From: Gymnodinialimonas phycosphaerae
GTDB taxonomy: Bacteria; Pseudomonadota; Alphaproteobacteria; Rhodobacterales; Rhodobacteraceae
Reading direction: 5' to 3'
Assembly (NCBI RefSeq): GCF_019195455.1
Contig: NZ_JAIMBW010000001.1
Span: 2,170,001-2,234,000, forward strand
Length of the DNA stretch: 64,000 nt
Shown here: in pieces, positions 38,818 through 49,378 of the stretch
Numbering within the stretch: position 1 is the stretch's first letter
Layout: each line of letters begins with the position of its first letter
Notes under the pieces: generated by a model
Seen by the model: the letters and a program-made list of their open reading frames with translations, nothing else
Database searches by the model: none
What the model was told of the DNA's origin: nothing
Translations under genes and position numbers: made by a program

Positions 38818-40290
38818 CTACAGGAGATGGTGCCAAAGCGCCTTTGGAAGCTGTTTGTCGGCTGGCGGCTTGGGGGTGTCATCGGTCCACGACGGCACCT
38901 CGTAGTAAGCCTCCTCTCCTGCGGCCAGATCCAGGATCGCGAAAGTGTGGTTGTAGAGGTGGCCGCCACAGCCGTCGCCGTTGGTGGCCTGGGGCACCAG
39001 CAATTCGACCGGTGGCGCGATCGGATCGACATCCGTCTTATGCACGATCCAAGGGGCAACCATGCCCTCCACCCCGGGGTGCGGATCGTAGCGTGGGTCG
39101 GGCGCGCGGTAGGTCTTTTCGCGCGCGGAGCCGCTCAGAAGTTGCCCACGCTTGAGGGTCGGCAAGGTGCTAGCGCCCGGGACGGGAATGGTCCGCTTCG
39201 GGCGGAAGGGGATGAACCAATGGGCATGCCCCCAAAGCCAGAGGTCAATGCGGTCGAAGTAGGTCTCATTGGTATTGGGGATCTGTTCGTTGAAGGCATC
39301 CACGAAATGGCGATTGAAGTATCCGTAGCCGTTGGGGTCCCCTCGGGCATGGCCGTTGATCTCATGATCCACGGCGATCATTTGGTGGTGGGTCATGAAA
39401 ATCGTCTTGCCCGTGAACCCCGCGATATGGGCGCGGTGCCAATCGATCTCGGTCTGGTCGAGGGTGGGGGAAGAGGCATGGTCGATGCATCCCAATCCAC
39501 TGTCAGCGCCCAGGAACTGGTATTTGCCATCATCGCTGCGCAGACAGAAGAAGCTTGCCTGTTGATTCCAATCCGACCGCGGGCCGCCGTTGAGAACGTC
39601 GATAAGCTGGAAAAACCCCTCTCCGCATTAGAAGTATTCGTGGTTGCCGGGGATGGTGAGGATCGGCGGGCGGCCTGTGCCGCAGACGCGGTCGAGGGGG
39701 GCGATGAAATGCTCTTCGATCTCGGCAGGCAGACCGGCCTCATAGACATCGCCCAGATGCAGGATCACGTCGGGCTTGTGGGCCATGACGGCCCTGAGCA
39801 GGGCGTCGGCGTCGGGCTCGCCGGTGCCCCAATCGCCGATCACCGCAACCTTGTCGGAGCCCGAGACCTCGTTCTTGACCTTCGCGAAATCCGGAACCTT
39901 ATTCTTACCCTCCCAAGCGCGGTAATAAGTCTGGCGCGCGTGGGCCGTGCTTGAGCAGTGCATATGACACCCGAGAATGCGAATACTGTCGGCGTAGCTG
40001 AAGGGGTGCTTGGCGGCGAGGCCATTCAATTTCGCCTCAAGCTGATTGGCCAGTTGGTCATTTCCCTTGGCCAGGGCTTCGGCCCAATCGATCAGCATTC
40101 CCGACATCTCATGGTTGAGTTCCTGGAAATCGCCCTTGTTCATCTTGTTGTGTTCATACGCCTGCGCGGCCTCCAGAGCGGCCGTAACTTCCTGTCGGGT
40201 CAACTCGGGATCGACGTTGTTGATTTTTGCGGCCTCCCGAATGGAGGCGACCAACAAGGACCCGATCTTGGTTGAAGGTACGAAACGCAT
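38818..40290 (-). pseudogene. Metallophosphoesterase interrupted by an in-frame TAA
   Basis: A single frame of 490 codons encodes a calcineurin-like phosphoesterase broken by one TAA at 39628-39630. The N-terminal part has the metal motifs VAVIGDWGTGEPD, ILHLGDVYEAG and IPGNHEYF; the last is directly followed by the stop. Reading on gives GEGFFQLIDVL and then FMTHHQMIAVDHEI and LWGHAHWFIPF, the remaining metal-binding motifs, so the protein would be complete without the stop. No frameshift is needed. The lesion is either a recent nonsense mutation or a base-call error. TAA rules out selenocysteine. No signal peptide was noticed. Confidence 0.82.
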
Positions 40291-40417
40291 TTTTGAATCC
40301 CCCGATGAAAATGTACGACAACGCTACCGTGTCTCCGAAATAGATCAATGATCATGCTGTCTTGGGTTTTGGGCAGTAGGCTCTATGTTGGGCAGAGTAT
40401 TCAACAAAGGAGCCTCC

Positions 40418-41275
40418 ATGACCGAGACCTACACCCCCCCGAACGTCTGGACATGGGACAAGGAGAACGGCGGCGCGTGGGCGTCGCTGAACCGACCCAT
40501 CGCAGGCGCAACCCACGACAAGGAATTGCCGGTAGGCGAACATCCGTTCCAACTTTATTCCCTAGGCACGCCCAATGGCGTGAAGGTGACGGTGCTGTTC
40601 GAAGAATTGCTGGAAGCGGGGTACTCTGACGCCGAGTATGACGCGTGGCTGATTCGTATCGGGGATGGCGATCAATTCGGCTCGGGCTTCGTGGCGGCCA
40701 ACCCCAATTCCAAGATCCCCGCGATGTGGGACATGACCGGCGAAAAGCCGGTCCGTGTGTTCGAAAGCGTCGCGATCATGATGCATCTGGCCGAGAAGTT
40801 CGACGCCTTTCAGGGGCCGAAATCCGCACGGGCAGAATTGTTGTCATGGCTGATGTGGCAGATGGGATCGGCCCCTTTCCTGGGCGGCGGGTTCGGTCAT
40901 TTCTACGCCTACGCCCCCTACCCGATGGAATATCCGATCAACCGCTACGCGATGGAAACGAAGCGCCAGTTGGATGTGCTGGACAAGCATCTGGCCGAAA
41001 ACGAATGGATGGTCGGAGGCGAATACACCATCGCCGATATGGCGATCTGGCCTTGGTACGGGCGCACGGTCATGGGCGAAAGCTACGACGCCGGAGAGTT
41101 CCTTTCGGTGCACGAATACACTCACCTGCTGGCGTGGGCCGAACGCATCGCGGCACGCCCGGGTGCTGTGCGGGGCAAGATGGTCAACCGGACCTCGGGA
41201 GAGCCCCATGAGCAGTTGTGGGAGCGGCATTCGGCCAAGGATTTCCTGACCAAGACCCAAGACAAGATTGGCTGA
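40418..41275 (+). CDS. yghU: Glutathione S-transferase / disulfide-bond oxidoreductase YghU
   Basis: This 285-residue cytosolic protein matches YghU/YfcG-type Nu-class GSTs, which reduce small disulfides with two glutathiones. Characteristic stretches are NRPIAGATHDKELPVGEHPFQLYSLGTPNGVKV near the N-terminus (quoted here only by extent: about residues 24-56), NSKIPAMWD, and the C-terminal AIWPWYGRTVMG. The ATG at 40418 has AAAGGAG upstream. It is divergent from the broken phosphoesterase. Confidence 0.92.
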   Translation: MTETYTPPNVWTWDKENGGAWASLNRPIAGATHDKELPVGEHPFQLYSLGTPNGVKVTVLFEELLEAGYSDAEYDAWLIRIGDGDQFGSGFVAANPNSKIPAMWDMTGEKPVRVFESVAIMMHLAEKFDAFQGPKSARAELLSWLMWQMGSAPFLGGGFGHFYAYAPYPMEYPINRYAMETKRQLDVLDKHLAENEWMVGGEYTIADMAIWPWYGRTVMGESYDAGEFLSVHEYTHLLAWAERIAARPGAVRGKMVNRTSGEPHEQLWERHSAKDFLTKTQDKIG

Positions 41276-41413
41276 GGATTTCGGGACGGGTCCCGCGCGG
41301 TTGCGGGCGGGGCCCACGGCCAAGGCCCGGTCTACCCATGGTAGCCCTCCGACAGGTTCGAGTTGCGCAGGATCCGGGTTGATCTGGGGCGGCGCGCTGC
41401 GCAGAATTCTGCC

Positions 41414-41872
41414 ATGACCAAGCGCATTTCCATCGAAACCCCCATCGGCCCGATCTGGGTTGAAGAGGACGATGGCGCGATTGTGGCCGCTGGCTGGGGC
41501 GCTGTGTACGCGCCCGGTGACACGCCGTTGTTGCGCGCGGCAGCGGCGCAATTGCGTGCTTACTTCGACGGCACCTTGACCCGCTTCACAGTGCCGATCC
41601 GGCACGGTCGCGACGACGCAACGGGCCGCGTGCTTGACGCGATGCAGGCGATCCCCTTGGGCGATACGCGAGAGTATGGGGACATCGCAAAGGAGGTCGG
41701 CCTACCTGCGCAAGCCGTGGGCCAAGCCTGCGGAGCGAACCGCATCCCAATCCTGATACCCTGCCACCGGGTGTTGTCAGCCACGGGCCTCGGCGGCTTC
41801 TCCGCCCTTGGAGGTGTGGAAACAAAAGTATGGCTTTTGCGACATGAAGGGGCGGCAGGCGTGCTGATATAG
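41414..41872 (+). CDS. ogt: Methylated-DNA-protein cysteine methyltransferase
   Basis: This 152-residue protein removes alkyl groups from O6-alkylguanine onto its own cysteine. The acceptor Cys117 is in IPCHRV, preceded by the helix-turn-helix DNA-binding stretch YGDIAKEVGLPAQAVGQACG, with the conserved Asn-Arg (ANRIP). The N-terminal domain is short. The ATG at 41414 is chosen by family start; the ribosome-binding site is weak. Confidence 0.9.
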   Translation: MTKRISIETPIGPIWVEEDDGAIVAAGWGAVYAPGDTPLLRAAAAQLRAYFDGTLTRFTVPIRHGRDDATGRVLDAMQAIPLGDTREYGDIAKEVGLPAQAVGQACGANRIPILIPCHRVLSATGLGGFSALGGVETKVWLLRHEGAAGVLI

Positions 41873-41900
41873 CGGAATACTTGACGTATCCCCGCCTTCG

Positions 41901-42662
41901 CTAATTCTTATCCACAGGGTTGTTGGTCCATATGACCGACGCTTCACCGGCGCTCATCGGGCCTTTCGCACGGTCGAACCGCAGATAGGCGATGCCCTTG
42001 CCACCCGCTTGGCTAAAGAGGGTGCCTGCGGGTTTATCACCGGCGAGGATTTCCGTTCCGATGGGCGCTTGGCCCTCAACGTCGACGGTCACGAACCCCT
42101 TCTTCAACTCGGTTCTGTGCTTCATTCGGGCGGTCACCTCCTGTCCGACGTAGCACCCTTTGCGGTGGTCCACGCCAGACAGACGATCAAATCCCGCTTC
42201 CAGAATATAGGTGTCGTTCGGGATCAACTCGATCCCCGTCTCGGGCACGCAGGCGGCGACGCGCAGGGCGTCCCAATCGATGCCAGGCTCGCCACCCTCC
42301 ACCCCATATGCCCGCCAGCCAAGCGACGCGTCGCGCGGGTCGGCAAAGGCACCTTCGGGGGGGGTACCAAGGCCTCGGCTCACGGGGATCTCAGCCTCCT
42401 CGATCACCACATCTGCGCGAAGACGGTACATCGAAAGGCGCTGCGCGACGGCGGCTGCGATATCGGATCTGACGTCCAACAGCAGGTCGTCGCCCCGATC
42501 CAGAAGAAAGAAATCCGCAAGGTATTTGCCTTGCGGTGTCAGCAGCGCCGAATAGGTCAAGCCCTGCCCCGGATCACGCGTCACGAGGCCCTGCAGGAAG
42601 TCGTGGGCATCCGCCCCCGACAAGCGTAGCACTGTGCGGTCTTCCGCGCGTTCACCGATCAT
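41901..42662 (-). CDS. ygfZ: YgfZ/GcvT-like folate-binding protein
   Basis: This 253-residue protein carries the YgfZ signature KGCYVGQEVTARMKHR at about 177-192 and the GcvT-like start LRLSGADAHDFLQGLVT. YgfZ uses tetrahydrofolate in maintenance of certain Fe-S enzymes such as MiaB. The cysteine of the KGCYxGQE motif is present. It is convergent with ogt and divergent from the class V aminotransferase. Confidence 0.91.
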   Translation of the reverse strand: MIGERAEDRTVLRLSGADAHDFLQGLVTRDPGQGLTYSALLTPQGKYLADFFLLDRGDDLLLDVRSDIAAAVAQRLSMYRLRADVVIEEAEIPVSRGLGTPPEGAFADPRDASLGWRAYGVEGGEPGIDWDALRVAACVPETGIELIPNDTYILEAGFDRLSGVDHRKGCYVGQEVTARMKHRTELKKGFVTVDVEGQAPIGTEILAGDKPAGTLFSQAGGKGIAYLRFDRAKGPMSAGEASVIWTNNPVDKN

Positions 42663-42777
42663 CTTCGCCTCCGTTGATATCCGACATCACAGCTAATCAT
42701 CGTGCGCCTGCCGCGCAACGTTGACCCCCCATATGGGTCGCGATACCTGTGGGGCCACCCATGCTTTGGAGCCCCCC

Positions 42778-43968
42778 ATGACCCTTGCCAACGGCCGCCA
42801 TTACCTTGCCATTCCAGGCCCCTCTGTCATGCCCGACAGGGTGCTGCAAGCGATGCACCGGGCCGCACCCAACATCTATCGCGGAGAGTTGCCCGACATG
42901 GTCGCGACCATCGTTCCGGACCTCAAGGCCATCGCGAAGACCAAGCACCACGTCGCCATGTACATCTGCAACGGCCACGGCGTGTGGGAGGCCTCGCTGA
43001 TGAACTGCTTTTCGCGGGGCGACAAGGTTCTGGTCCTGGGCACGGGTCGTTTCGGCAACGGGTGGGGCGACTTGGCCAAAGCCCTTGGCATCGACACGCA
43101 CCTGCTGGATTTCGGCAATGCCGCGGACGTGGACCTGGCCCGCGTGGCAGAGGTGTTGGAGGCCGACACCGCGCAAGAGATCAAGGGCGTTCTCATCGTG
43201 CAGGTCGATACCTCGACCTCCGTGAAGAACGACGTATTGGGCCTGCGCGCGGCGCTGGACGCAGCGGGGCACCCGGCACTGCTGTTGTCCGACAACATCG
43301 CATGCCTTGGCTGTGACGAATTCCACATGGACGACTGGGGTGTCGACGTGATGATCACGGGCTCGCAGAAGGGCCTGATGACGCCACCGGGCATGGCCTT
43401 CGTCTACTTCAACGACAAGGCGGACGCCGCACGAGAGACCGCTGATCTGGTGACGCCCTATTGGGATTGGCGGATGCGTGTCGATCCGGACTACTTCTAC
43501 AAGTATTTCTTCGGCACCGCCCCTACGCATCATCTTTATGGTCTGCGCACGGCGCTGGACATGATCGTCCACGAAGAAGGCCTGGATGCGGTCTGGAACC
43601 GCCACAAGGTGCTGGCCGAGTCGATCTGGGCCGCGCTGGAGGTCTGGGGTCAAGCGGGACCAATACGCGCCAATATCACCGAGCGAGAGAAGCGGTCCCA
43701 CGCGGTAACGCTGGTGAACTTCGGACCGGGCAATGGGTTGAAGCTGCGCGACTGGATGGAACACTCCTACGGCGTCACCCTTGGCATTCCGTTGGAAGGC
43801 GTTGAAAATCCAGACGACTATCTGCGGATCGGGCATATGGGGCATGTGAACGGCCAGATGGTTCTGGGCGTGTTGGCCGGGTTGCAAGCAGGCATGACCG
43901 CGCTTCAGATCCCGCACGGCCCAACGGGAGTTGAGGCCGCGATGCGGGTGGTGGCCGAGGCGACCTAG
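42778..43968 (+). CDS. Class V aminotransferase (serine-glyoxylate type)
   Basis: This 396-residue PLP enzyme has the Schiff-base lysine at about 198 in ITGSQKGLMTPPGMAF, and the class V AGXT/SGAT features PGPSVMPDRVLQAM and YRGELPDM. Family members transfer the amino group of serine or alanine to glyoxylate; the substrate is not fixed by sequence. The start is the ATG at 42778 preceded by GGAG. Its end overlaps the convergent HisC-like gene by four bases. Confidence 0.87.
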   Translation: MTLANGRHYLAIPGPSVMPDRVLQAMHRAAPNIYRGELPDMVATIVPDLKAIAKTKHHVAMYICNGHGVWEASLMNCFSRGDKVLVLGTGRFGNGWGDLAKALGIDTHLLDFGNAADVDLARVAEVLEADTAQEIKGVLIVQVDTSTSVKNDVLGLRAALDAAGHPALLLSDNIACLGCDEFHMDDWGVDVMITGSQKGLMTPPGMAFVYFNDKADAARETADLVTPYWDWRMRVDPDYFYKYFFGTAPTHHLYGLRTALDMIVHEEGLDAVWNRHKVLAESIWAALEVWGQAGPIRANITEREKRSHAVTLVNFGPGNGLKLRDWMEHSYGVTLGIPLEGVENPDDYLRIGHMGHVNGQMVLGVLAGLQAGMTALQIPHGPTGVEAAMRVVAEAT

Positions 43969-45056
43969 AGCGCTCTTGGCAGGGCTGCTGCGAAAGCATC
44001 AAGGGCGACGGCGGGCGCGCAGGACACGCGAATGCAGCGGTCTTGCGGCGCGATGAAGGGCATGCGGACGAAGATGCCTTGGGCGATTAGTTTGGCCACG
44101 ACGCTGCGGGCATAATCGCCGTCTTTGCGGCAGTCGATCGTGACGAAATTCGTGGCCGAGGGTAGCGGCGTGAGACCGTTTAACAATGCGATTTCAGCAA
44201 TATGGTCACGGCCGGCACCAATCAGCGCAAGCGTATTGGCCAAGTGATCCTGATCCTCCAAGGCCGCCAACGCAGCAGCTTGCGCCACCCGACCCATCCC
44301 GAAATGATTGCGGATCTTGGCGAAGGAGGTGATGAACTCTGCCGCCGCAATGCCATAGCCGACACGCATCCCCGCCAGCCCATAAGCCTTTGAGAACGTG
44401 CGAAACCGGATCACACGTGGGTGGGTGACGTCGAGGGGCGGAATAGCATCAGACGGCGCGGTGTCGGCGTAAGCCTCATCCAGCGCCAGCACGCATCCCT
44501 CGGGCAGCGCGTCGATCATCCGCTGGACGACCGCAGCCGAATGCCAGGACCCCATCGGGTTATCGGGGTTGGCGAAATAGATCAGCTTGGCGTCGACCTC
44601 GCGGGCCTTGGCGATCAGGGCGTCGGGATCCTCATGGTCGTCGCGGTAGGGCACCTTGTGCAGCGTGCCGCCAAACCCCGCGACGTGGTAGTTGAAGGTC
44701 GGATAGGCGCCATCAGATGTCACCACCGCGTCGCCCGGCCCCACCAGAAGCCGAACGAGGTAGCCCAGAAGGCCGTCGATCCCCTCGCCCACGATTGTAT
44801 TCTCTGGGGCCACTGCGTGATGTGCCGCAAGGGCATGGCGCAGGTCATGGACCTCTGGATCGCCGTACATCCAAGCGCCCGAGGCGGCCTTGGCCATCGC
44901 GTCGAGCGCCTTCGGGGAAGGGCCGAAGACGCTTTCATTCGCGCCAAGACGTGCGACGAACGGCGCCCCCATGGCGCGCTCCTGCGTCTCGGGGCCCACG
45001 AAGGGAACGGTGGCAGGCAAGGATTGAACGAGGGCGGTATAGCGAGGATCAGTCAT
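43965..45056 (-). CDS. HisC-like class I/II PLP aminotransferase
   Basis: This 363-residue fold-type I aminotransferase has the PLP lysine at 223 in RTFSKAYGLAGMRVGYG, the cofactor motif LGANESVFGPSP, NPDNPMGS, and DEAYAD. It resembles histidinol-phosphate aminotransferase but is set outside any his operon, so it may act on another amino acid (for example aromatic). I prefer the ATG at 45056 over a TTG at 45092. Confidence 0.87.
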   Translation of the reverse strand: MTDPRYTALVQSLPATVPFVGPETQERAMGAPFVARLGANESVFGPSPKALDAMAKAASGAWMYGDPEVHDLRHALAAHHAVAPENTIVGEGIDGLLGYLVRLLVGPGDAVVTSDGAYPTFNYHVAGFGGTLHKVPYRDDHEDPDALIAKAREVDAKLIYFANPDNPMGSWHSAAVVQRMIDALPEGCVLALDEAYADTAPSDAIPPLDVTHPRVIRFRTFSKAYGLAGMRVGYGIAAAEFITSFAKIRNHFGMGRVAQAAALAALEDQDHLANTLALIGAGRDHIAEIALLNGLTPLPSATNFVTIDCRKDGDYARSVVAKLIAQGIFVRMPFIAPQDRCIRVSCAPAVALDAFAAALPRAL

Positions 45057-45107
45057 GGCGTCAGCGTTTGCGGATTTTTCCCCGTCCTGCAAGGGGCAGC
45101 TTCAGGC

Positions 45108-45284
45108 ATGTTATCCACCATGACCCAAACTCGCCGCCAATTCATCGTCCTTTCTGTCGCCGCCGCGACAGCCGCGCGCCTGGCCCCAACGCTTGCAGCA
45201 CGCGCCGGGGGAAAGCGCGTGCTGACACTTGTCTACGACAAGGGGTTGGGAATGATGCGCGCCGTGGACCGAATTGTGCCCTAA
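45108..45284 (+). CDS. Small Tat-signal-like protein
   Basis: A 58-residue peptide begins MLSTMTQTRRQFIVLSVAAA. RRQF plus a hydrophobic stretch and AARA looks like a twin-arginine signal peptide. The remaining tail GGKRVLTLVYDKGLGMMRAVDRIV is short and conserved-looking. I recall similar tiny Tat-signal proteins from roseobacters, without function. An in-frame ATG at 45120 is an equally possible start. It is divergent from the HisC-like gene. Confidence 0.5.
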   Translation: MLSTMTQTRRQFIVLSVAAATAARLAPTLAARAGGKRVLTLVYDKGLGMMRAVDRIVP

Positions 45285-45296
45285 GCGCGCCGTTTC

Positions 45297-45755
45297 TCAG
45301 TGGTGATCGACAGCGAGGTAGCGGGCATTGACCCAACCGCGCTGGTAGCCTTGGTAGGCGACCGTGCACCACGTCGCGGGGCCATAAGAGGTCGAGATCT
45401 GCGCGCAGTTACCGACCTGAATGCCACGGGCATTGTAGGGCAAGTGATAGACAACGTGATTGCGGACGCCGGGGCCGTGACGGACGTTCAGGTGATCGTG
45501 GGAGGACACGCCGTGGACGCGATAGAACGTGACCGCGTGGCCGCCTTGGTTGCCGTAGCCATTGCCGTTTCCGTAGCCCTGACCATGGTAGGTAATGTTC
45601 ACGGGGCCATAGCCGCTGCCGGGGGCATAATAGGTTTGAACGGCAGGGCTGTTGTATCCGGTGTAGCCGTTGGGGGTGTAGCCATCAGCAGAGGCTGCGG
45701 AAGTAACAGAGAGGGCGGCGCTGACGGCGAAGGCGAGAGTTTTGAGGGTACGCAT
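45297..45755 (-). CDS. Secreted SH3-domain protein
   Basis: This 152-residue protein has a signal peptide (MRTLKTLAFAVSAALSVTSAASA), a Gly/Tyr/Asn-rich linker (about 30-75), and a bacterial SH3 domain: HLNVRHGPGVRNHVVYHLP, GNCAQIS, WCTVAYQGYQRGWVNARYL. Such domains bind cell-wall or other envelope targets. The start is uncertain: the frame is open upstream through a hydrophobic extension (see 45756-46103), and the ribosome-binding site at 45755 is weak. Confidence 0.72.
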   Translation of the reverse strand: MRTLKTLAFAVSAALSVTSAASADGYTPNGYTGYNSPAVQTYYAPGSGYGPVNITYHGQGYGNGNGYGNQGGHAVTFYRVHGVSSHDHLNVRHGPGVRNHVVYHLPYNARGIQVGNCAQISTSYGPATWCTVAYQGYQRGWVNARYLAVDHH

Positions 45756-46103
45756 GGGTTGGGGTCCGTGTGTTAAAGGGGCGTTGATGCCCCAACCATC
45801 ACCCAACCGGCGGCTTTCTCTCAATGGAGGGTTTCCGTACGGAGGTTTACCCCACGTCCGCTCGGAGGTCAGAAAGGCCCACAGGACAAGAATACCAGCG
45901 AGAAAAAAGAACACTGCACCGCCGGTAGCACCCAGGACACGCACGACACCATGCAAAAACAGATCACCAAGGCCATGCACGAGGACGATCTCGGTGAACC
46001 AGCCTTGCCCTAGACTGAACAGCCCCATGGCGATCAACCAAGCCCCGAAACATAGGAAGATGCCAAACGCGCGCATCCCCCATCGTCGGACCTTGGCCGC
46101 CAC
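45756..46103 (-). other. Open membrane-protein-like frame fused in frame to the SH3 gene
   Basis: From a GTG at 46103 (or ATG at 46076), just after the valS stop, the frame runs without stop into the SH3 protein. It encodes MRAFGIFLCFGAWLIAMGLF and VFFFLAGILVLWAFLTSE, two convincing membrane helices, then a linker without family features. It may be a separate small membrane protein that lost its stop codon, or a real long N-terminus. A TCCGTACGGA palindrome (on the plus strand, 45834-45843) lies in the linker. Confidence 0.4.
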
Positions 46104-46108
46104 GGCGA

Positions 46109-49100
46109 TTAAGCGACCTCGGCCAACCGCGCGAGCGCTTGCTTGATCCGCGCTTCTTCTTCCTCGCGGGCGACAAGGTTGGCTTGGGTTTCCTCGACCA
46201 CTTCCGGCGGAGCGCTTTCGGCGAACTTGGGGTTGTTCAATCGCCCGCGCAACCCGCCCAGTTCCTTGGCCAGCTTGCCGAGAGTTTTTTCCAGCCGCGC
46301 CTTTTCCTCGCCCACATCGATAAGGTCCGCGATCGGCAGGCCGAAGGTGCCGCCGTCCACGGCGATGGTGACGGTGCCTTTGGGGAAGGCGTCCGTTGGC
46401 GTGACCTCGGACAGGCGCGCGAGGCGCGTAATCATGGCCTTGTTGTTGTCGAAAGCGGTCTGACCTGCGGCATCCAGATCCGTTTGCAGGAGCTGCACCT
46501 TGAGGCCCGCAGGCACATGCATTTGCTGACGGGCAGAGCGGATGGACTCGATCAGATTGATGACCCAGGACATTTCGCGCTCGGAGGCTTCGTCAATGAT
46601 TTCAGCGCCGTAGGTGGGCCAATCGGCGTGGACCAGCATGGTGTCGCGCGCGGTGATCTCACCCCAAAGCTCTTCGGTGATGAAGGGCATGGTGGGGTGC
46701 AGCAGGATCAGGCATTGGTCGATGACCCATGCCATGGTGGCGCGGGTTTCCGCGATGACGGCATCGTCACCGGAGGCGAAGAGCGGCTTGGCGAATTCCA
46801 GATACCAGTCGCAGACCTTGCCCCAGACGAACTGGTAAAGGCCATTGGCCGCGTCGTTGAAACGATAGTTTTCCAGCGCCTCGTCGTGGGCCATGCGGGC
46901 CTTTGCCGTCTCGGTCACGATCCATTTGTTGACGGTCTGCCGGGGCGACGCGGGGTCGAAATCGGCGTCGGGCTTGCATTCATTCATCTCCGCAAACCGA
47001 GCCGCATTCCACAGCTTGGTGCCGAAGTTGCGGTAGCCCTGGATGCGGTCTGTCGACAGCTTCAGGTCGCGCCCCATGGCCGCCATGGCGGTCAGCGTGA
47101 AGCGCAGCGCGTCGGCGCCGTAGTCGTCGATCAGCTCCAGCGGGTCGAGGACGTTGCCGATGGATTTCGACATCTTCCGGCCCTTTTCGTCGCGCACCAG
47201 CGCGTGGACGTAGACGTCGCGGAAGGGGATGTCCTCGACGACGGCCAGCTGCATCATCATCATCCGGGCGACCCAGAAGAAGATGATGTCGAAGCCCGAG
47301 ACGAGGGTCGAGGTGGGGAAGTACTTTTCGAGTTCGGGGGTTTGCTCCGGCCAGCCAAGGGTGCCGATGGGCCAGAGGCCGGAGGAGAACCATGTGTCGA
47401 GGACGTCGGGGTCGCGGTAAACCGGGTAGACCAGATGCGTAGGATCGCCGGAAATATTGTATTGGGCAAGGCTCGCCGCGAAGGCGTGGGCAGCCTCATC
47501 GCGGTTGGCGACTTCGACGACCTGCGCGTGGTTCAGTGGCGAGGGCAATCCAGCGAGCACGTCGACGAACTGCTCGGACACGGACGCGAAATCCGGGGCG
47601 GCGTGGTGCCGCTCATCGCCCTTGAGCAGGGATTGCGCCGACAAGAGGCCAAGCATCTCGACGATATCGATCTGGCCATCGCCCTCATCGTCAACGAAAC
47701 CATGGGTGCCCAGATCAAACCCGTACCAAACCGGGATCTGATGCCCCCACCACAACTGGCGGGAGATGGTCCAGGGCTCGATGTTTTCCAGCCAGTGGAA
47801 GTACACCTTGCGGTGTTGTTCGGGTATGATCTTTGTGCGGCCCGTGCGGACGGCGTCCAGCGCGGGTTCCACGATCTTCGCCGTGTCCACGAACCATTGG
47901 TCCGTCAGCATCGGCTCGATCACAACCTTGGAGCGGTCGCCGAAGGGCTGGGTGATCGGCTTCGCCTCCACCAGCGGCACGGTTGTGACGGGCGGCTCTT
48001 CCTCGCCCTTCTTCAGCTTCGGCTTCGGGCCAAGGCGCGGGTCATCTGACGCCGTCATGACTGCAAAACCCTCGGCGGTGATCTCTGTCACGACCTTGTC
48101 GCGGGCGATGAACCGGTCGAGGCCACGCAGGTGGTCGGGGACGAGGTTGAGGGCGTCGACTTCCATCTCACCCAACGTCATCTCGCCATTGGCGACGGCT
48201 TGGGCGATTTTGGCTGCCTTTTCGTAGGGTTCGCCATCATCCCGCAGGTGCGCCTTCGTGTCCATCAGGCGGTAGCAGGGGATGTCGTTGCGCTTGGCGA
48301 CGCCGTAGTCGTTCATGTCGTGGGCGCCGGTGATCTTCACGGCACCCGACCCGAATGTGGGGTCGGGATATTCGTCGGTGATGATCGGGATCAGGCGACG
48401 GTGTTCCTTTGGGCCGACCGGGATTTCGCAGAGCTGTCCGACAATAGTGGCATACCGTTCATCATCGGGATGCACCGTGACCGCGCCGTCGCCGAGCATC
48501 GTCTCGGGCCGCGTGGTGGCGATGGAGATGTAGTCACGGGTTTCGCGCAGTGTCTCGGTCCCGTCTGCGTCCTTCTCGACGTATTCATAGGTGGCCCCGC
48601 CCGCGAGCGGGTACTTGAAGTGCCACATGTGGCCGGGCTGGTCGATGTTCTCGACCTCCAGGTCACTGATCGCCGTCTCGAAATGCGGATCCCAGTTCAC
48701 CAGCCGTTTGCCGCGATAGATGTAGCCCTTGTTGTACATCTCCACGAAGACCTTGATGACGGCGTCGTGGAAGTTGCCCTCTTCCCCCTCAGGGGCGCCC
48801 GGCGCGCCGGACATGGTGAAGGCTTCGCGCGACCAGTCACACGACGCGCCAAGGCGCTTGAGTTGTTCGCGGATGGTGCCGCCGGATTTCTTCTTCCAGT
48901 CCCAGACATGAGCCAGGAATTCCTCACGCGACAGGTCCTTGCGAGCGATGCCTTGCTTGGCGAGTTCCCGTTCGACGACCATCTGGGTCGCGATGCCCGC
49001 ATGGTCCGTACCGGGTTGCCACATCGTGTCGAAGCCGCGCATCCGGTGCCAGCGGGTCAGGACGTCTTGCAGGGTGTTGTTGAAGGCGTGCCCCACGTGC

Positions 49101-49249
49101 AGGACGCCCGTGACGTTGGGGGGCGGGATCATGATGGAGAAGGGCTCAGCCCCCGGCTTGGCATTGGCCCCGGCCTTGAAGGCCCCGGCCTTGTCCCAGT
49201 TGGCATAAATCCGGGCCTCGGCCTCGGCTGCGTTGAACGTCTTTTCCAT
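46109..49249 (-). CDS. valS: Valine-tRNA ligase
   Basis: This 1046-residue class I synthetase charges tRNA-Val. The HIGH-type motif is in [15 protein letters not shown] near the N-terminus; KMSKS is in [14 protein letters not shown]. The editing domain with [10 protein letters not shown] and the C-terminal coiled coil ([19 protein letters not shown]) are present. An additional segment of about 60-80 residues after [10 protein letters not shown] is longer than in the E. coli enzyme. The ATG at 49249 has AAGGGTGAG upstream. The mnmH gene lies 129 bases upstream on the same strand. Confidence 0.96.
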   Translation of the reverse strand: MEKTFNAAEAEARIYANWDKAGAFKAGANAKPGAEPFSIMIPPPNVTGVLHVGHAFNNTLQDVLTRWHRMRGFDTMWQPGTDHAGIATQMVVERELAKQGIARKDLSREEFLAHVWDWKKKSGGTIREQLKRLGASCDWSREAFTMSGAPGAPEGEEGNFHDAVIKVFVEMYNKGYIYRGKRLVNWDPHFETAISDLEVENIDQPGHMWHFKYPLAGGATYEYVEKDADGTETLRETRDYISIATTRPETMLGDGAVTVHPDDERYATIVGQLCEIPVGPKEHRRLIPIITDEYPDPTFGSGAVKITGAHDMNDYGVAKRNDIPCYRLMDTKAHLRDDGEPYEKAAKIAQAVANGEMTLGEMEVDALNLVPDHLRGLDRFIARDKVVTEITAEGFAVMTASDDPRLGPKPKLKKGEEEPPVTTVPLVEAKPITQPFGDRSKVVIEPMLTDQWFVDTAKIVEPALDAVRTGRTKIIPEQHRKVYFHWLENIEPWTISRQLWWGHQIPVWYGFDLGTHGFVDDEGDGQIDIVEMLGLLSAQSLLKGDERHHAAPDFASVSEQFVDVLAGLPSPLNHAQVVEVANRDEAAHAFAASLAQYNISGDPTHLVYPVYRDPDVLDTWFSSGLWPIGTLGWPEQTPELEKYFPTSTLVSGFDIIFFWVARMMMMQLAVVEDIPFRDVYVHALVRDEKGRKMSKSIGNVLDPLELIDDYGADALRFTLTAMAAMGRDLKLSTDRIQGYRNFGTKLWNAARFAEMNECKPDADFDPASPRQTVNKWIVTETAKARMAHDEALENYRFNDAANGLYQFVWGKVCDWYLEFAKPLFASGDDAVIAETRATMAWVIDQCLILLHPTMPFITEELWGEITARDTMLVHADWPTYGAEIIDEASEREMSWVINLIESIRSARQQMHVPAGLKVQLLQTDLDAAGQTAFDNNKAMITRLARLSEVTPTDAFPKGTVTIAVDGGTFGLPIADLIDVGEEKARLEKTLGKLAKELGGLRGRLNNPKFAESAPPEVVEETQANLVAREEEEARIKQALARLAEVA

Positions 49250-49337
49250 GGGTCTCACCCTTTGATCACTTGGGCAGGGGAGTAACGGATGGGACGCAGG
49301 AGGTGAAGGGCGTTTCGTGCCAGTGGCAGGCGGAGGA

Positions 49338-49372
49338 ACCCTCCGGGGGGGATATTTTCGGAACGGGGAAGG
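49338..49372. repeat. Dispersed intergenic element, copy with CCCCCCGGAGGGT
   Basis: The minus strand reads CCCCCCGGAGGGT (49338-49350) after an AAAATA block and CCTTCCCC. This mirrors the element at 3577-3612, with the 13 bases identical. It lies immediately downstream of mnmH and upstream of valS. Confidence 0.5.
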
Positions 49373-49378
49373 AGGGGG

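Noticed and set aside
39628..39630. Selenocysteine recoding in the metallophosphoesterase, suggested by selD in the window
   Set aside because: The stop is TAA, not TGA; no SECIS-like hairpin was seen after it.
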